NCBI GenBank assembly: GCA_001295865.1
Contig: LJHW01000003.1
Coordinates: 1 to 64,000, forward strand
Source: a beta proteobacterium AAP65
GTDB taxonomy: Bacteria; Pseudomonadota; Gammaproteobacteria; Burkholderiales; Burkholderiaceae_C
Reading direction: 5' to 3'
Length of the DNA: 64,000 nucleotides
Position numbers and translations under genes: made by a program. Positions 18,464 through 26,642 of the stretch are shown here, one piece after another. A model generated the notes under the pieces. The model had not been told where the DNA came from, searched no databases, and saw only the letters and a list, made by a program, of their open reading frames with translations. The first letter of the stretch is position 1. The number at the start of each line of letters is the position of its first letter.

Positions 18464-19945
18464 ATGGCCACGCAAGACATCCTGATCAACTGGAGCCCGC
18501 AGGAAACGCGCGTGGCCGTGGTGGAAAACGGCGCCGTGCAAGAACTGCACATCGAGCGCACGCTGGAACGCGGCCAGGTTGGCAACGTCTACCTGGGCAA
18601 GGTGGTGCGCGTGCTGCCGGGCATGCAGAGCGCCTTCATCGACATCGGCCTGGAGCGCGCGGCTTTCCTGCACGTGGCCGACCTGCTGGGCGGCCCGCCG
18701 CGCCACGAGGGCCGGCACGACGCGCCGCTGGTGCCCATCGAGAAGCAGGTCTTCGAGGGCCAGACGCTGACGGTGCAGGTCATCAAGGACGCCATCGGCA
18801 CCAAGGGCGCGCGCCTGTCCACGCAGGTCAGCATCGCCGGGCGCATGCTGGTTTTTCTGCCGCACGACAAACACATCGGCATCAGCCAGAAGATCGGCAG
18901 CCACGAGCTGCGCGAGAGCTTGCGCACGCGCATGCAGGCGCTCACCGGTCAGGACGGCAAGGACAGCGGCGGCGGTTTCATCCTGCGCACCAACGCCGAA
19001 GAGGCCAGCGATGCCGAACTCGGTGAAGACATCGCCTACCTGCGCCGCGCCTGGGCGCTGATCCGCGAGCGCAGCCAGAAGCTGCCGCCGGGCAGCCTGC
19101 TGCACCAAGACCTGAGCCTGGCCGAGCGTGTGCTGCGCGACCTGGCCAACGAACACACGCACAGCATCCGCATCGACAGCAAGCTGCAGTGCGAGGCGCT
19201 GCAGCGTTTCGGCGAGACCTACATGCCGGGTGCCGTGCACAAGCTCGAGCACTACAAGGGCGAGCGGCCCATCTTCGACCTCTTTGGCATCGAAGAAGAG
19301 ATCGCGCGCGCGCTGGCTCGGCGCGTGGAGCTCAAGAGCGGCGGTTACCTCATCGTCGACCAGACCGAAGCACTGACCACGGTCGACGTGAACACCGGTG
19401 GTTTCGTCGGCGCGCGCAACTTCGACGACACCATCTTCAAGACCAACCTCGAAGCGGCCGGCGCCATCGCGCGGCAGCTGCGGCTGCGCAACCTGGGCGG
19501 CATCATCATTGCCGACTTCATCGACATGACGCGGCCCGAGCACCAAGAGGCGGTGCTGGCCGAGCTGCGCAAGCAGCTGGCGCGCGACCGCACGCGCACC
19601 ACGGTGAGCGGCTTCACGCAGCTGGGCCTGGTGGAGATGACACGCAAGCGCACGCGCGAAAGCCTGGCCCACATGCTGTGCGAGCCCTGCCCCACCTGCC
19701 AGGGCCGCGGCCAGGTGAAGACGGCGCGCAGCGTGTGCTACGACATCCTGCGCGAGATCCTGCGCGAGGCGCGGCAGTTCAGCCCCAAGGAGTTCCGCGT
19801 CATCGCCTCGGCCGCGGTGGTGGAGATGCTGCTCGACGAAGAGAGCGTGCACCTCGCGGGCCTGAGCGAGTTCATCGGCAAGCCCATCTCGCTGAGCGCC
19901 GAGCCGACGATGAACCCGGAGCAGTACGACATCGTGCTGATGTAG
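18464..19945 (+). CDS. rng: Ribonuclease G
   Basis: A single-strand endoribonuclease of the RNase E/G family, involved in 16S rRNA 5' maturation and mRNA decay. The 493-aa protein starts with DILINWSPQETRVAVVENG, has an S1 RNA-binding domain (about 35-125, with GNVYLGKVVRVLPGMQSAFIDI), the DNase I-like catalytic domain with metal ligands in TVDVNTGGFVG and IIADFIDM, and the zinc-link Cys pair in CEPCPTCQGRG. Its length fits RNase G, not the longer RNase E. It is close behind maf, a widespread order. Confidence 0.96.
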   Translation: MATQDILINWSPQETRVAVVENGAVQELHIERTLERGQVGNVYLGKVVRVLPGMQSAFIDIGLERAAFLHVADLLGGPPRHEGRHDAPLVPIEKQVFEGQTLTVQVIKDAIGTKGARLSTQVSIAGRMLVFLPHDKHIGISQKIGSHELRESLRTRMQALTGQDGKDSGGGFILRTNAEEASDAELGEDIAYLRRAWALIRERSQKLPPGSLLHQDLSLAERVLRDLANEHTHSIRIDSKLQCEALQRFGETYMPGAVHKLEHYKGERPIFDLFGIEEEIARALARRVELKSGGYLIVDQTEALTTVDVNTGGFVGARNFDDTIFKTNLEAAGAIARQLRLRNLGGIIIADFIDMTRPEHQEAVLAELRKQLARDRTRTTVSGFTQLGLVEMTRKRTRESLAHMLCEPCPTCQGRGQVKTARSVCYDILREILREARQFSPKEFRVIASAAVVEMLLDEESVHLAGLSEFIGKPISLSAEPTMNPEQYDIVLM

Positions 19946-19950
19946 CGCGT

Positions 19951-19971
19951 GTACCGGCGTAGCGCCGGTAC
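19951..19971. terminator. Bidirectional hairpin after rng
   Basis: GTACCGGCG (19951-19959) and CGCCGGTAC (19963-19971), a perfect 9-bp stem with loop TAG, between rng and the convergent NarL-type regulator gene. No T-tract. Confidence 0.5.
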
Positions 19972-19976
19972 GCCCC

Positions 19977-20696
19977 TCACTCGGCGGCCGCGGCGGCTGG
20001 CAGCGGGGTCTCGAACTGCAGCTGCAGCTTGCTGGCGGCCACCACGGCCTGCGTGCGCGTGGTGACCTGCAGCGCCCGCAGCACCGCCGAGGTGTGGGCC
20101 TTCACCGTGCTGGCCGACAGCCCCAGCGTGCGCGCAATCAGCTTGGCCGGCTGGCCCTGCAGCAGCAGGTAGAGCACATCGGCCTGGCGCGGTGTCAGGC
20201 CGAGCTCCCGCGGGCTGCGGGCCGGGCCGACCTGTGCTGCCACCGCCTGGCCGGGGCTCAGCGTTGCGCCCGCGCTGGCCCTGGCTGCGGCAGGCTCGGC
20301 CGCCAGGAAGACCGAGGGCGGCAGGTAGATGCCGCGCGCGAGGATCAGGCGCAGCGCAGCCAGCATCACCGCAGCGCTGGCGGTCTTGGGCACAAAACCC
20401 ATCGCGCCTGCATCCAGGGCCTCCAGCACCGTCGGCTTGTCGTCCGACGAGGACAAGGCCACCACCGGGATGGCCGGATGGCGTTCGCGGATGCCCGCAA
20501 TGCCGCCCAGGCCACCCATGCCGGGCATGCCCAGGTCCATCAGCACGAGGTCGATGTCGCCGTGCTGCTGCAAACGCGCCAGCGCTTCTTCGGCCGAGCC
20601 GGCGTCCAGCACCTCCAGCGGTGTGGCCAGGGGCTGGATGAGCAGGGCCACGCCCTCGCGGAACAGCAGGTGGTCGTCCACCAGCAGCACTTTCAT
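19977..20696 (-). CDS. NarL/FixJ-type response regulator
   Basis: A 239-aa two-component regulator: receiver domain 1-120 (acidic VDDH near residue 7, phospho-Asp54 in VLMDLGMPGMGG, Ser in VALSSSDD, Lys in GFVPKTA) and a C-terminal LuxR-type HTH (LGLTPRQADVLYLLLQGQPAKLI, LGLSASTVKAHTSAVLRAL). A linker of about 50 aa rich in Ala/Pro separates them. No kinase is adjacent in the same operon; the hybrid kinase at 21484-23373 is the nearest candidate. It is divergent from an orphan LuxR-type gene. Confidence 0.92.
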   Translation of the reverse strand: MKVLLVDDHLLFREGVALLIQPLATPLEVLDAGSAEEALARLQQHGDIDLVLMDLGMPGMGGLGGIAGIRERHPAIPVVALSSSDDKPTVLEALDAGAMGFVPKTASAAVMLAALRLILARGIYLPPSVFLAAEPAAARASAGATLSPGQAVAAQVGPARSPRELGLTPRQADVLYLLLQGQPAKLIARTLGLSASTVKAHTSAVLRALQVTTRTQAVVAASKLQLQFETPLPAAAAAE

Positions 20697-20797
20697 GAAT
20701 GACCGTCCTCAGGGCTGGACCCTGGCAGGTGCGGCTGCGTGCCTTCACGCGCCCGGGTCGAGGTGGGCATCGTATCGGCCGACCGGGTGCGCCGGCA

Positions 20798-20826
20798 TGG
20801 GCCATCTGGCCTGACCATCTGGCCCA
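20798..20826. promoter_or_regulatory. Repeat cluster in the divergent regulator promoter
   Basis: Two direct copies of CCATCTGGCC (20802-20811 and 20815-20824) lie inside a larger inverted repeat TGGGCCA (20798-20804) and TGGCCCA (20820-20826). It sits in the 207-bp gap between the NarL-type and LuxR-type genes, so it is a candidate binding site for one of them. Confidence 0.4.
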
Positions 20827-20903
20827 TCGACACCGGCGGGGCCGGGCGCTGCAATGCCAGCAGGCCGTCGCCCGGTGCACGGCCCCTGCACAAGGAGCAC
20901 CCC

Positions 20904-21578
20904 ATGACCTGGCTCGAACTTCCTGCGGCGGCGTGTGCCGAGGCGCCCGCGGCCACCCTTGCGGCCGCCCCCGCTGGCCGCTTGTCGCCGCCCTGGCAGC
21001 TGCTGATGGGTGTGCTGGACCAGATCGACTACGGCATCGCCCTGGGCCGCCCTGAAGGCGGCTGGGAGCTCAACCGCACCGGCCGGCTGCAACTCGCCGA
21101 GGCCGGTTTCCCGCTGCGCCTGCAGGCGGGGCAGCTGCTGGCGCACGATGAGGCGCAGAGCCGCGCCCTGCACGCCGCGATGCGCGCTGCCCAGACCCAG
21201 CTGCACCGGCGCCTGTTGACGCTGCGCGCACAGGGGCGCCAGGTCAGCGTGGCCGTGGTGCCGGCCGGCATGGGCGAAGACGGCGGCACGGGGCCGGTGC
21301 TGCTGATGATCGGGCGGCGCAGCCTGTGCCCCCGTCTCACCGCGCAGCAGTACAGCGCCGCACACGGCCTGACGCCCAGCGAGGCCGCGGTGCTGGTGGA
21401 GGTTTTGGCCGGCGCTGCACCGCGCAGCATTGCGCAGCACCATGGCGTGGCGCTGTCGACGGTGCGCACGCAGGTGGCTTCGATCAAGGCGAAGACGGGC
21501 CATCGGCGCCTGCAGGATCTGATGGTGCAGGCTGCGAAGCTGCCGCCGCTGGTGCCGCTGTTCGAGGCCGTTCGTTAG
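20904..21578 (+). CDS. Orphan LuxR-type HTH protein
   Basis: A 224-aa protein with no receiver domain. The C-terminus has the LuxR helix-turn-helix: HGLTPSEAAVLVEVLAGAAPRSIAQHHGVALSTVRTQVASIKAKTG. The N-terminal 150 aa include a PAS-like stretch (LLMGVLDQIDYGIALGRPEGGWELN, followed by LLAHDEAQSRALHAAM), common in small stand-alone LuxR-type regulators. The ATG at 20904 has AAGGAG 6 bp upstream. Its last 95 bases overlap the end of the convergent hybrid kinase gene. Confidence 0.8.
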   Translation: MTWLELPAAACAEAPAATLAAAPAGRLSPPWQLLMGVLDQIDYGIALGRPEGGWELNRTGRLQLAEAGFPLRLQAGQLLAHDEAQSRALHAAMRAAQTQLHRRLLTLRAQGRQVSVAVVPAGMGEDGGTGPVLLMIGRRSLCPRLTAQQYSAAHGLTPSEAAVLVEVLAGAAPRSIAQHHGVALSTVRTQVASIKAKTGHRRLQDLMVQAAKLPPLVPLFEAVR

Positions 21579-23373
21579 CGAGGGCAGCAGCGGCCGCCAC
21601 CAGCGCTGCTGCTTCGCGCAGCAGGCGCTCGGGGGCCACGGGCTTGCGCAGCACGGTGCGCGCAGTGGCTGCGCCGGCTGCTGCGGTGGCGGGGACATCG
21701 CCCGCACTCAGCAGCAGGGCCGGCAACTCGGTTTCATGGTCGCTGCGCAGCCCTTGCAGCAGGGTGTCGGCGGCGCTGCTGGCGCTGGCACCGCCGGCCA
21801 GGTCGACGATCAGCAGGTCGGGCGCCCGCAGGTGCGCGCCCAGGGTGCGCCGCAGCGCCGTGGCATCGGGCGCACTGACGACACGGCAGCCCTGGCCCTG
21901 CAGCAGCGCCGTGGTGGTTTCGCGCACCGTTTCGTCGTGCGCGACGAGGGCCACGAAGGCGTGCTGCAGGCGGGTGTTGACGGGCCCGGGGCCGCTGGCC
22001 CTTGTGGCCGCCGCGGCGCGGGCCAGCGCCTCTGCGGCGCCCGGCTTGGCGCGTTGCAGCCCCACGGCAAAACACGAGCCACGCCCAGGCCGGCTGGCCA
22101 GCCGCACCCCCTGGCCCAGCAACTGGGCGCTGCGTTGCACGATGGCCAGGCCCAAACCCAGCCCGCGGTTGCCATCGCCCGGGCGCGCGATGCGGACGAA
22201 CTCTTCGAAGATCGCCGCCTGCTGGTCTTCAGGCACCCCGGGGCCGGTGTCCCACACCTGCAGTTCCAGGCCGCCCCGGTGCTGCCGGCAGGCCACGAGC
22301 ACGCCACCGCGCTGCGTGCAGCCCAGCGCATTGGCCACCAGGTTGTGCGCGATGCGGGCGAGCAGCGTTGCATCGCTGTGCACCACCAGTGCGGTGGGGC
22401 GCATGCGCAGGCGCAGCCCACGCGCTGCGGCCTGCGGCGCCCAGGCTTGCTCCAGCTGGGCCAGCAGTTCGCTCATGCGCACCGGGCCCCAATCGGGCTG
22501 CACGGCGCCGGCGTCGAGCTTGGAGATGTCGAGCAGGCTGCCGAACAGCGCCTCCATCAACAGCACCGACTGCTCGGCCTTCTGCGCGAGTTGCGCGATG
22601 TCGGGGTGCGGCGCGGCGCGTGCATGCATCAAGCCCACCAGCAGGCCGATGGCGTGCATGGGTTGGCGCAGGTCGTGGCTGGCCGCGGCCAGAAAGCGGG
22701 TCTTGGCCGCGCTGGCGCGCTCGGCCTGCTGGCGCGCGGCCTCGGCCTCTTCGCGGGCGTGTTCCAGCTGCACTGCGAGCTCTCGTTCGCGCTGCAGCGC
22801 ATTGCCCTGCGCCCGTGTGAACAAGGCCACCACGCCGCCGAAAAGCAGGAAGCCGAGGCCGATGAAAAGCTGGAAGCGCCCCGGCAGCGCCAGCAGGCCG
22901 GCAGAAAACAGGCCGGTCGTGATCATCACGAACCAGGGCATGTGGCGTTCATGGGCCGCTCGGCCGATGGCGCCGCCCATGGTGATCATCGCGATGGCGG
23001 CCACCAGCAGCATCTGGTGTTCGAGGTCGCTGCCCGGCAGCAGCAAGGCCGCCGAACCGCCCCACAGGCAGGCCAGGGCCAGCGCGTTGCGGCGCAGGCG
23101 CTGGAACTGCTGCGGCAGGGCCGCGGCCGCGGCCCGCTGCACGCCGCGGGCGATGACACAGCCGCGCAGCAGCAGGAGGCTGATGACGCCGGCCCAGCCG
23201 AAGGCGCGCAGCGCGTAGTCGGCATCGGGCTGCCCGCCCCACATGCCAGCCGCCAACAACCAGGCGCTGGCCATGCCGATCAGCAGGCTTTTCGGCGTCT
23301 CCTGGGCGATGAAGCGCGCCTGCAGGAGCTGCGCCGGTTCCAGCCGGGCCGGCGCCGCTGCCGCGGTGTTCAC
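21484..23373 (-). CDS. Hybrid sensor histidine kinase with C-terminal receiver
   Basis: A 629-aa membrane kinase. An N-terminal bundle of about six hydrophobic segments (residues 30-190) is followed by a coiled coil (QLEHAREEAEAARQQAERAS), a HisKA domain with FLAAASHDLRQPMHAIGLLVGL, an ATPase domain (ARIAHNLVANALG, VWDTGPGVPEDQ, GLGLGLAIVQR), and a divergent receiver (about 500-610, phospho-Asp in DLLIVDLAGG). The last 30 residues are a Pro/Ala-rich tail that lies in the overlap with the convergent LuxR-type gene. Its ATG overlaps the YiiX-like gene's stop by four bases, so the two are coupled. Confidence 0.88.
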   Translation of the reverse strand: MNTAAAAPARLEPAQLLQARFIAQETPKSLLIGMASAWLLAAGMWGGQPDADYALRAFGWAGVISLLLLRGCVIARGVQRAAAAALPQQFQRLRRNALALACLWGGSAALLLPGSDLEHQMLLVAAIAMITMGGAIGRAAHERHMPWFVMITTGLFSAGLLALPGRFQLFIGLGFLLFGGVVALFTRAQGNALQRERELAVQLEHAREEAEAARQQAERASAAKTRFLAAASHDLRQPMHAIGLLVGLMHARAAPHPDIAQLAQKAEQSVLLMEALFGSLLDISKLDAGAVQPDWGPVRMSELLAQLEQAWAPQAAARGLRLRMRPTALVVHSDATLLARIAHNLVANALGCTQRGGVLVACRQHRGGLELQVWDTGPGVPEDQQAAIFEEFVRIARPGDGNRGLGLGLAIVQRSAQLLGQGVRLASRPGRGSCFAVGLQRAKPGAAEALARAAAATRASGPGPVNTRLQHAFVALVAHDETVRETTTALLQGQGCRVVSAPDATALRRTLGAHLRAPDLLIVDLAGGASASSAADTLLQGLRSDHETELPALLLSAGDVPATAAAGAATARTVLRKPVAPERLLREAAALVAAAAALANERPRTAAPAAAASQPAPSDPAGADGPSSP

Positions 23374-24224
23374 GCCACCAGCGTGCCGATGAACTCGAAG
23401 CTCGGGCTGTCGCGGAAGTCTTGGGGCAGTGTCAGCTCGGGGTTGACGTTGGCGGCGGTGGCTTTCGCCGCGTGCAGCAGCGTGGCTCCGCGGGCGCTCA
23501 GCACACGGGCCTGCAGCGCCAGGCTGTCGAAGGCCGGTGCACTCTTTTCAAACGCCGCCATCGCGGCCAGCGCGGTCACCTCTTCCACCACGGCGTCGGT
23601 GGGCGCTTCCTTCGCATCCTGGTACTCCTGCAGCAGGCCCCAGAGGTTGAAGTCGCTGGGCCAGGGCCGGTTGGGCAAGGGCGCGCGCGTGATCACGGGT
23701 TTCAGCAGGCCAGGGGGCTGGGTCTGGGCCTGGGCGTAAGCCAGGTAGATGAACTCGCTGCAGACCAGCTTGCTCGGGTCTTGGCGCACCAGCCTGTCGA
23801 GGATGCGGGCGACCAGCCCTTGCGCCAGCGAACCGCCCGGCATCTTGTTGCGCAGCGCGCAGATCAGGCCCAGCTGCAACATCTGGTTGAGCGCGAAGTC
23901 GGCGTCCTTCATCGCCTGCGCGCTTTCTTGCAGGGCTTGCAGCACGGGTTCGGGCAGGGGGTTGGGCGTTTTCGGACGCATCACGTCGATGAAGTGGAAG
24001 GCGGTGCCGAGGCCCTGCACACGCGCCTCGATGCGCTCGGCAAACAGCACGCCGGCCGAGCGCGCCTCGGCGATCAGGCCGGGGGCGAAGACCATGGCGA
24101 TGTGGCTGTAGTCGCTGTCGCTGGCCCACTGGATGAGCTTGGAGATCTCGCCGGTGCTGGCATGCAGCAGCAGATCGCCGGGGCGAAGTTCACTGGCGGG
24201 AACCTGGGGTTTTTCGCTGCTCAT
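23370..24224 (-). CDS. YiiX-like permuted papain-fold amidase/peptidase
   Basis: A 284-aa protein of the YiiX/YaeF (permuted NlpC/P60) superfamily. The N-terminal motif LRPGDLLLHASTGEISKLIQWASDSDYSHIAMVF carries the catalytic His, and the C-terminal LVCSEFIYLAY carries the Cys, the reversed order typical of the permuted group. No signal peptide is seen. Substrates of such proteins are uncertain (lipid or peptide amides, possibly cell-wall fragments). The Met at 24224 is chosen because of an AAGGAC site and because upstream codons are low-complexity. It precedes the hybrid kinase with an ATGA overlap. Confidence 0.78.
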   Translation of the reverse strand: MSSEKPQVPASELRPGDLLLHASTGEISKLIQWASDSDYSHIAMVFAPGLIAEARSAGVLFAERIEARVQGLGTAFHFIDVMRPKTPNPLPEPVLQALQESAQAMKDADFALNQMLQLGLICALRNKMPGGSLAQGLVARILDRLVRQDPSKLVCSEFIYLAYAQAQTQPPGLLKPVITRAPLPNRPWPSDFNLWGLLQEYQDAKEAPTDAVVEEVTALAAMAAFEKSAPAFDSLALQARVLSARGATLLHAAKATAANVNPELTLPQDFRDSPSFEFIGTLVA

Positions 24225-24407
24225 GGCTGTCCTTGGCACCTGTGGCCCTCGCATTCTGGGCGCAGCGGCGCGCCGCGTCACCCGGCGGCTGTACGCAATG
24301 TTGGGGGTGCTCGCCTAGCATCGGCGCTGCGCAGCCCAGGGCGCGAACCGGCGAGCCCACGCCGCCCCCATCCCCGCCTCCATTCCCGCTTTCTGTCCCG
24401 TTCCCCC

Positions 24408-25406
24408 ATGACACCCCGCCTGCCCCTGCCCGACACGCTGCGCGAGAAACAACGCTGGATCACGCCCGAGCCGCTGAACCTCGCGCCCGAGCTCATCGGC
24501 CAGCCGCTGGGCACGCCCTGGCGCCGCGCGCTGGCGATGGCGGTGGACCTGTCGGTGGTGGGTCTGCTCACGGGCGTCAGCGGGGCCTGGCTCTGGGTGG
24601 GCCTGGCGCTGGTGCTGCTGCAGTTGCGCAACCGCCCGCGCCAGGCCCCGGCCAGCCGGCGCCTGTGGGTGGGTTGGGTGGCGGCGGCCTTCATTGCCTG
24701 GCTGGCGCTGGAAGAGGCCGGCAACCAGTGGCGCGCCTGGCAGGCGCCGGCTGCGGCGTCAGTGCAGCCTGCCGCTGCACCCGACGGTGACGAGGCCGAA
24801 GGTGATGTCGCGGTGCTGCCTGCTTCGGCTTCCGCTTCGGTCTCCGCTGCGGCCTCCCCGGCATCGAGCGGCGAGGGCATGGCGGCGGCTGCCAGCGCTG
24901 CTGCAGCCACGGCCAGCGCCCCCAGCGAGGCCGAGCGCATGGCCAGCCTGCAGGCGCGCCTGGCTGCCGCCGAGCAAGAGGCCCGCGAGGCCCGGCGCGC
25001 GCTGGCCGAGCGCCCCGCCGGCGTGCGTGAACACCTTTCGCGTTTTCTCGACGATCTGGGCGCCGGCCTGGGCTGGGGCATCGTCTACTTCTCGCTGCTG
25101 CCGGCCTGGTGGGGCGGGCAGACCGTGGGCAAGAAGCTGCTGCGCCTGCGTGTGGTGGAGCTCACCGGCAAGCCGATGACGGTGCTGCGTTCGCTCAAGC
25201 GCTACGGCGGTTACGCCGCCGGCCTGGCCACGGGTGGCCTGGGTTTCCTGCAAGTGCTGTGGGACCCCAACCGCCAGGGCCTGCACGACAAGGCTGCCCA
25301 CACCGCGGTGGTGGACCTGCGGCCGGGCCGTCAACTTGCCGCTGTGCCCACGCCCACGCTGGCCGGGCCCCCGGTACCGGCGCCCGAGGCCCTGCCCCCG
25401 GCCTGA
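24408..25406 (+). CDS. RDD family membrane protein with coiled-coil insert
   Basis: A 332-aa membrane protein. RDD domains have an early Arg and later Asp pair within membrane helices; here the first part is PWRRALAMAVDLSVVGLLTGVS and the second is VGKKLLRLRVVELTGKP and LWDPNRQGLHDKAAHTAVV. In between is an unusual insertion of about 130 aa: a second membrane segment, an Ala/Ser/Pro-rich linker and a short coiled coil (MASLQARLAAAEQEAREARRAL). RDD proteins are thought to be transporters, some of them Na+/H+ exchangers; the role here is unknown. It leads the diguanylate cyclase gene by 10 bp. Confidence 0.8.
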   Translation: MTPRLPLPDTLREKQRWITPEPLNLAPELIGQPLGTPWRRALAMAVDLSVVGLLTGVSGAWLWVGLALVLLQLRNRPRQAPASRRLWVGWVAAAFIAWLALEEAGNQWRAWQAPAAASVQPAAAPDGDEAEGDVAVLPASASASVSAAASPASSGEGMAAAASAAAATASAPSEAERMASLQARLAAAEQEAREARRALAERPAGVREHLSRFLDDLGAGLGWGIVYFSLLPAWWGGQTVGKKLLRLRVVELTGKPMTVLRSLKRYGGYAAGLATGGLGFLQVLWDPNRQGLHDKAAHTAVVDLRPGRQLAAVPTPTLAGPPVPAPEALPPA

Positions 25407-25416
25407 AAGCGCCGCC

Positions 25417-26574
25417 ATGGACCCGAACACCACCGTTGCCCTGCTGGCCTTGAACCTGTTGTGCGTGGGGGGCCTGCTGCACCTGATCGCCGGGCGCATG
25501 CCCGACCCGGCGGGGCTGCGTGATTTCGGCACCGGGGCGCTGGTTTTCGGCTTCAGCTACCTGCTGCGCCTGCAACTGGGGCTGGGCTCGGGTGCGGCGG
25601 TGGGGTTGCTGCCGGATGTCGGCATGATCTTCGCGACGCTCAGCTTCGCCAACGGTCTGCGTCAGTTCACTGGCAGGGCCACGATGGGCCGGAGCCGCTT
25701 GCTGGCCGTGGTGGCGGTGTATGCCGTGGTGGCGCTGGGCGCCCTGCTGATGGCCGGCGGGGTGGGGCGGCACGTGGTGCTGAACCTGGCGCTGGGCCTG
25801 GGTTACGCGCTGCTGGGCTTGGTGGCACTGCGGGCGGCGCGCCGCGAGGTGCCGCTGCTGCGCACGCCGCTGCGACTGCTGGCCGGTCTGGTGGGGGTCT
25901 TGGGCCTGGTGACGGCCGCACGCGGGCTGGTGGTGCTGACGCAGGGGCTGGCGGCAGTGTTCGAAGGCACGCTGGCCCAGGCCTATTACGGCTACAGCGT
26001 GGCCGTGACGGTGCTGCTCTGCCCCACGCTGCTGTGGATGGTGTTTTTGCGCTTGAACATGCGGCTGGGCGAGTTGGCCACGCACGACGCGCTGACCGGC
26101 GCGCTCAACCGCCGCGGGCTGGATGAAGGCCTGCTGCGCCTGCACGCGCAGCGCCCGGCGCCGCCTCTCGTGGCCATGCTGGTGGACATCGACCACTTCA
26201 AGCAGGTCAACGACCAGCAGGGCCACGCCACGGGCGATGGCGTGCTTCGCGACATCGCCAAGACCCTGGCAGAAGGTGTGCGCGGTGGCGACCTCGTGGC
26301 GCGCTGGGGCGGCGAAGAGTTTCTCGTGGTCGGCCAGGCCGGTGAGCCCGGGGCCGTGCAGGCCCTGGCCGAAAGGCTGCGCGCCTGTGTGCAAGCCGCA
26401 GGCCTGGGGGAACAGGGCACGCTGCGCTGCACGGTGAGCATCGGCGTCTCGGCGCCCTTTGCGGGGCCCGAGGCCTGGGCCGCGGCCTTGCGTGCGGCCG
26501 ATGCTGCGCTCTATGCGGCCAAACACGCGGGCCGCAACCGTGTGGTCTTCGCCCCCAACCCCAGCGCAGGCTGA
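25417..26574 (+). CDS. Membrane diguanylate cyclase (GGDEF)
   Basis: A 385-aa protein. Residues 1-215 hold about six membrane segments with no recognised sensor domain. The GGDEF domain starts at THDALTGALNRRG, has VDIDHFKQVNDQQGHATGD, and its active loop reads GGEEF at residues 298-302, so it should make cyclic di-GMP. RGGD five residues before the loop is an intact inhibitory I-site, so product inhibition is likely. It is probably co-transcribed with the RDD gene. Cyclic di-GMP signals usually shift cells from motile to surface-attached life. Confidence 0.93.
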   Translation: MDPNTTVALLALNLLCVGGLLHLIAGRMPDPAGLRDFGTGALVFGFSYLLRLQLGLGSGAAVGLLPDVGMIFATLSFANGLRQFTGRATMGRSRLLAVVAVYAVVALGALLMAGGVGRHVVLNLALGLGYALLGLVALRAARREVPLLRTPLRLLAGLVGVLGLVTAARGLVVLTQGLAAVFEGTLAQAYYGYSVAVTVLLCPTLLWMVFLRLNMRLGELATHDALTGALNRRGLDEGLLRLHAQRPAPPLVAMLVDIDHFKQVNDQQGHATGDGVLRDIAKTLAEGVRGGDLVARWGGEEFLVVGQAGEPGAVQALAERLRACVQAAGLGEQGTLRCTVSIGVSAPFAGPEAWAAALRAADAALYAAKHAGRNRVVFAPNPSAG

Positions 26575-26581
26575 AGCGGCC

Positions 26582-26622
26582 GCGCCCCCACGTTTGCCGC
26601 AGCTTGTGGCCCGTGGGGGCGC
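26582..26622. terminator. Long-stem inverted repeat between cyclase and Rieske operon
   Basis: GCGCCCCCACG (26582-26592) and CGTGGGGGCGC (26612-26622), 11 bp perfect arms around a 19-base spacer. It follows the cyclase stop and precedes a possible -10 (TAGACT, 26626-26631) of the next operon, so it could be a terminator or an operator. Confidence 0.4.
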
Positions 26623-26642
26623 TGCCTAGACTGCCGCGCACG

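Noticed and set aside
24232..24250. TGGCACC upstream of the RDD gene as a sigma-54 promoter
   Set aside because: The -12 element TTGC is missing at the required spacing.
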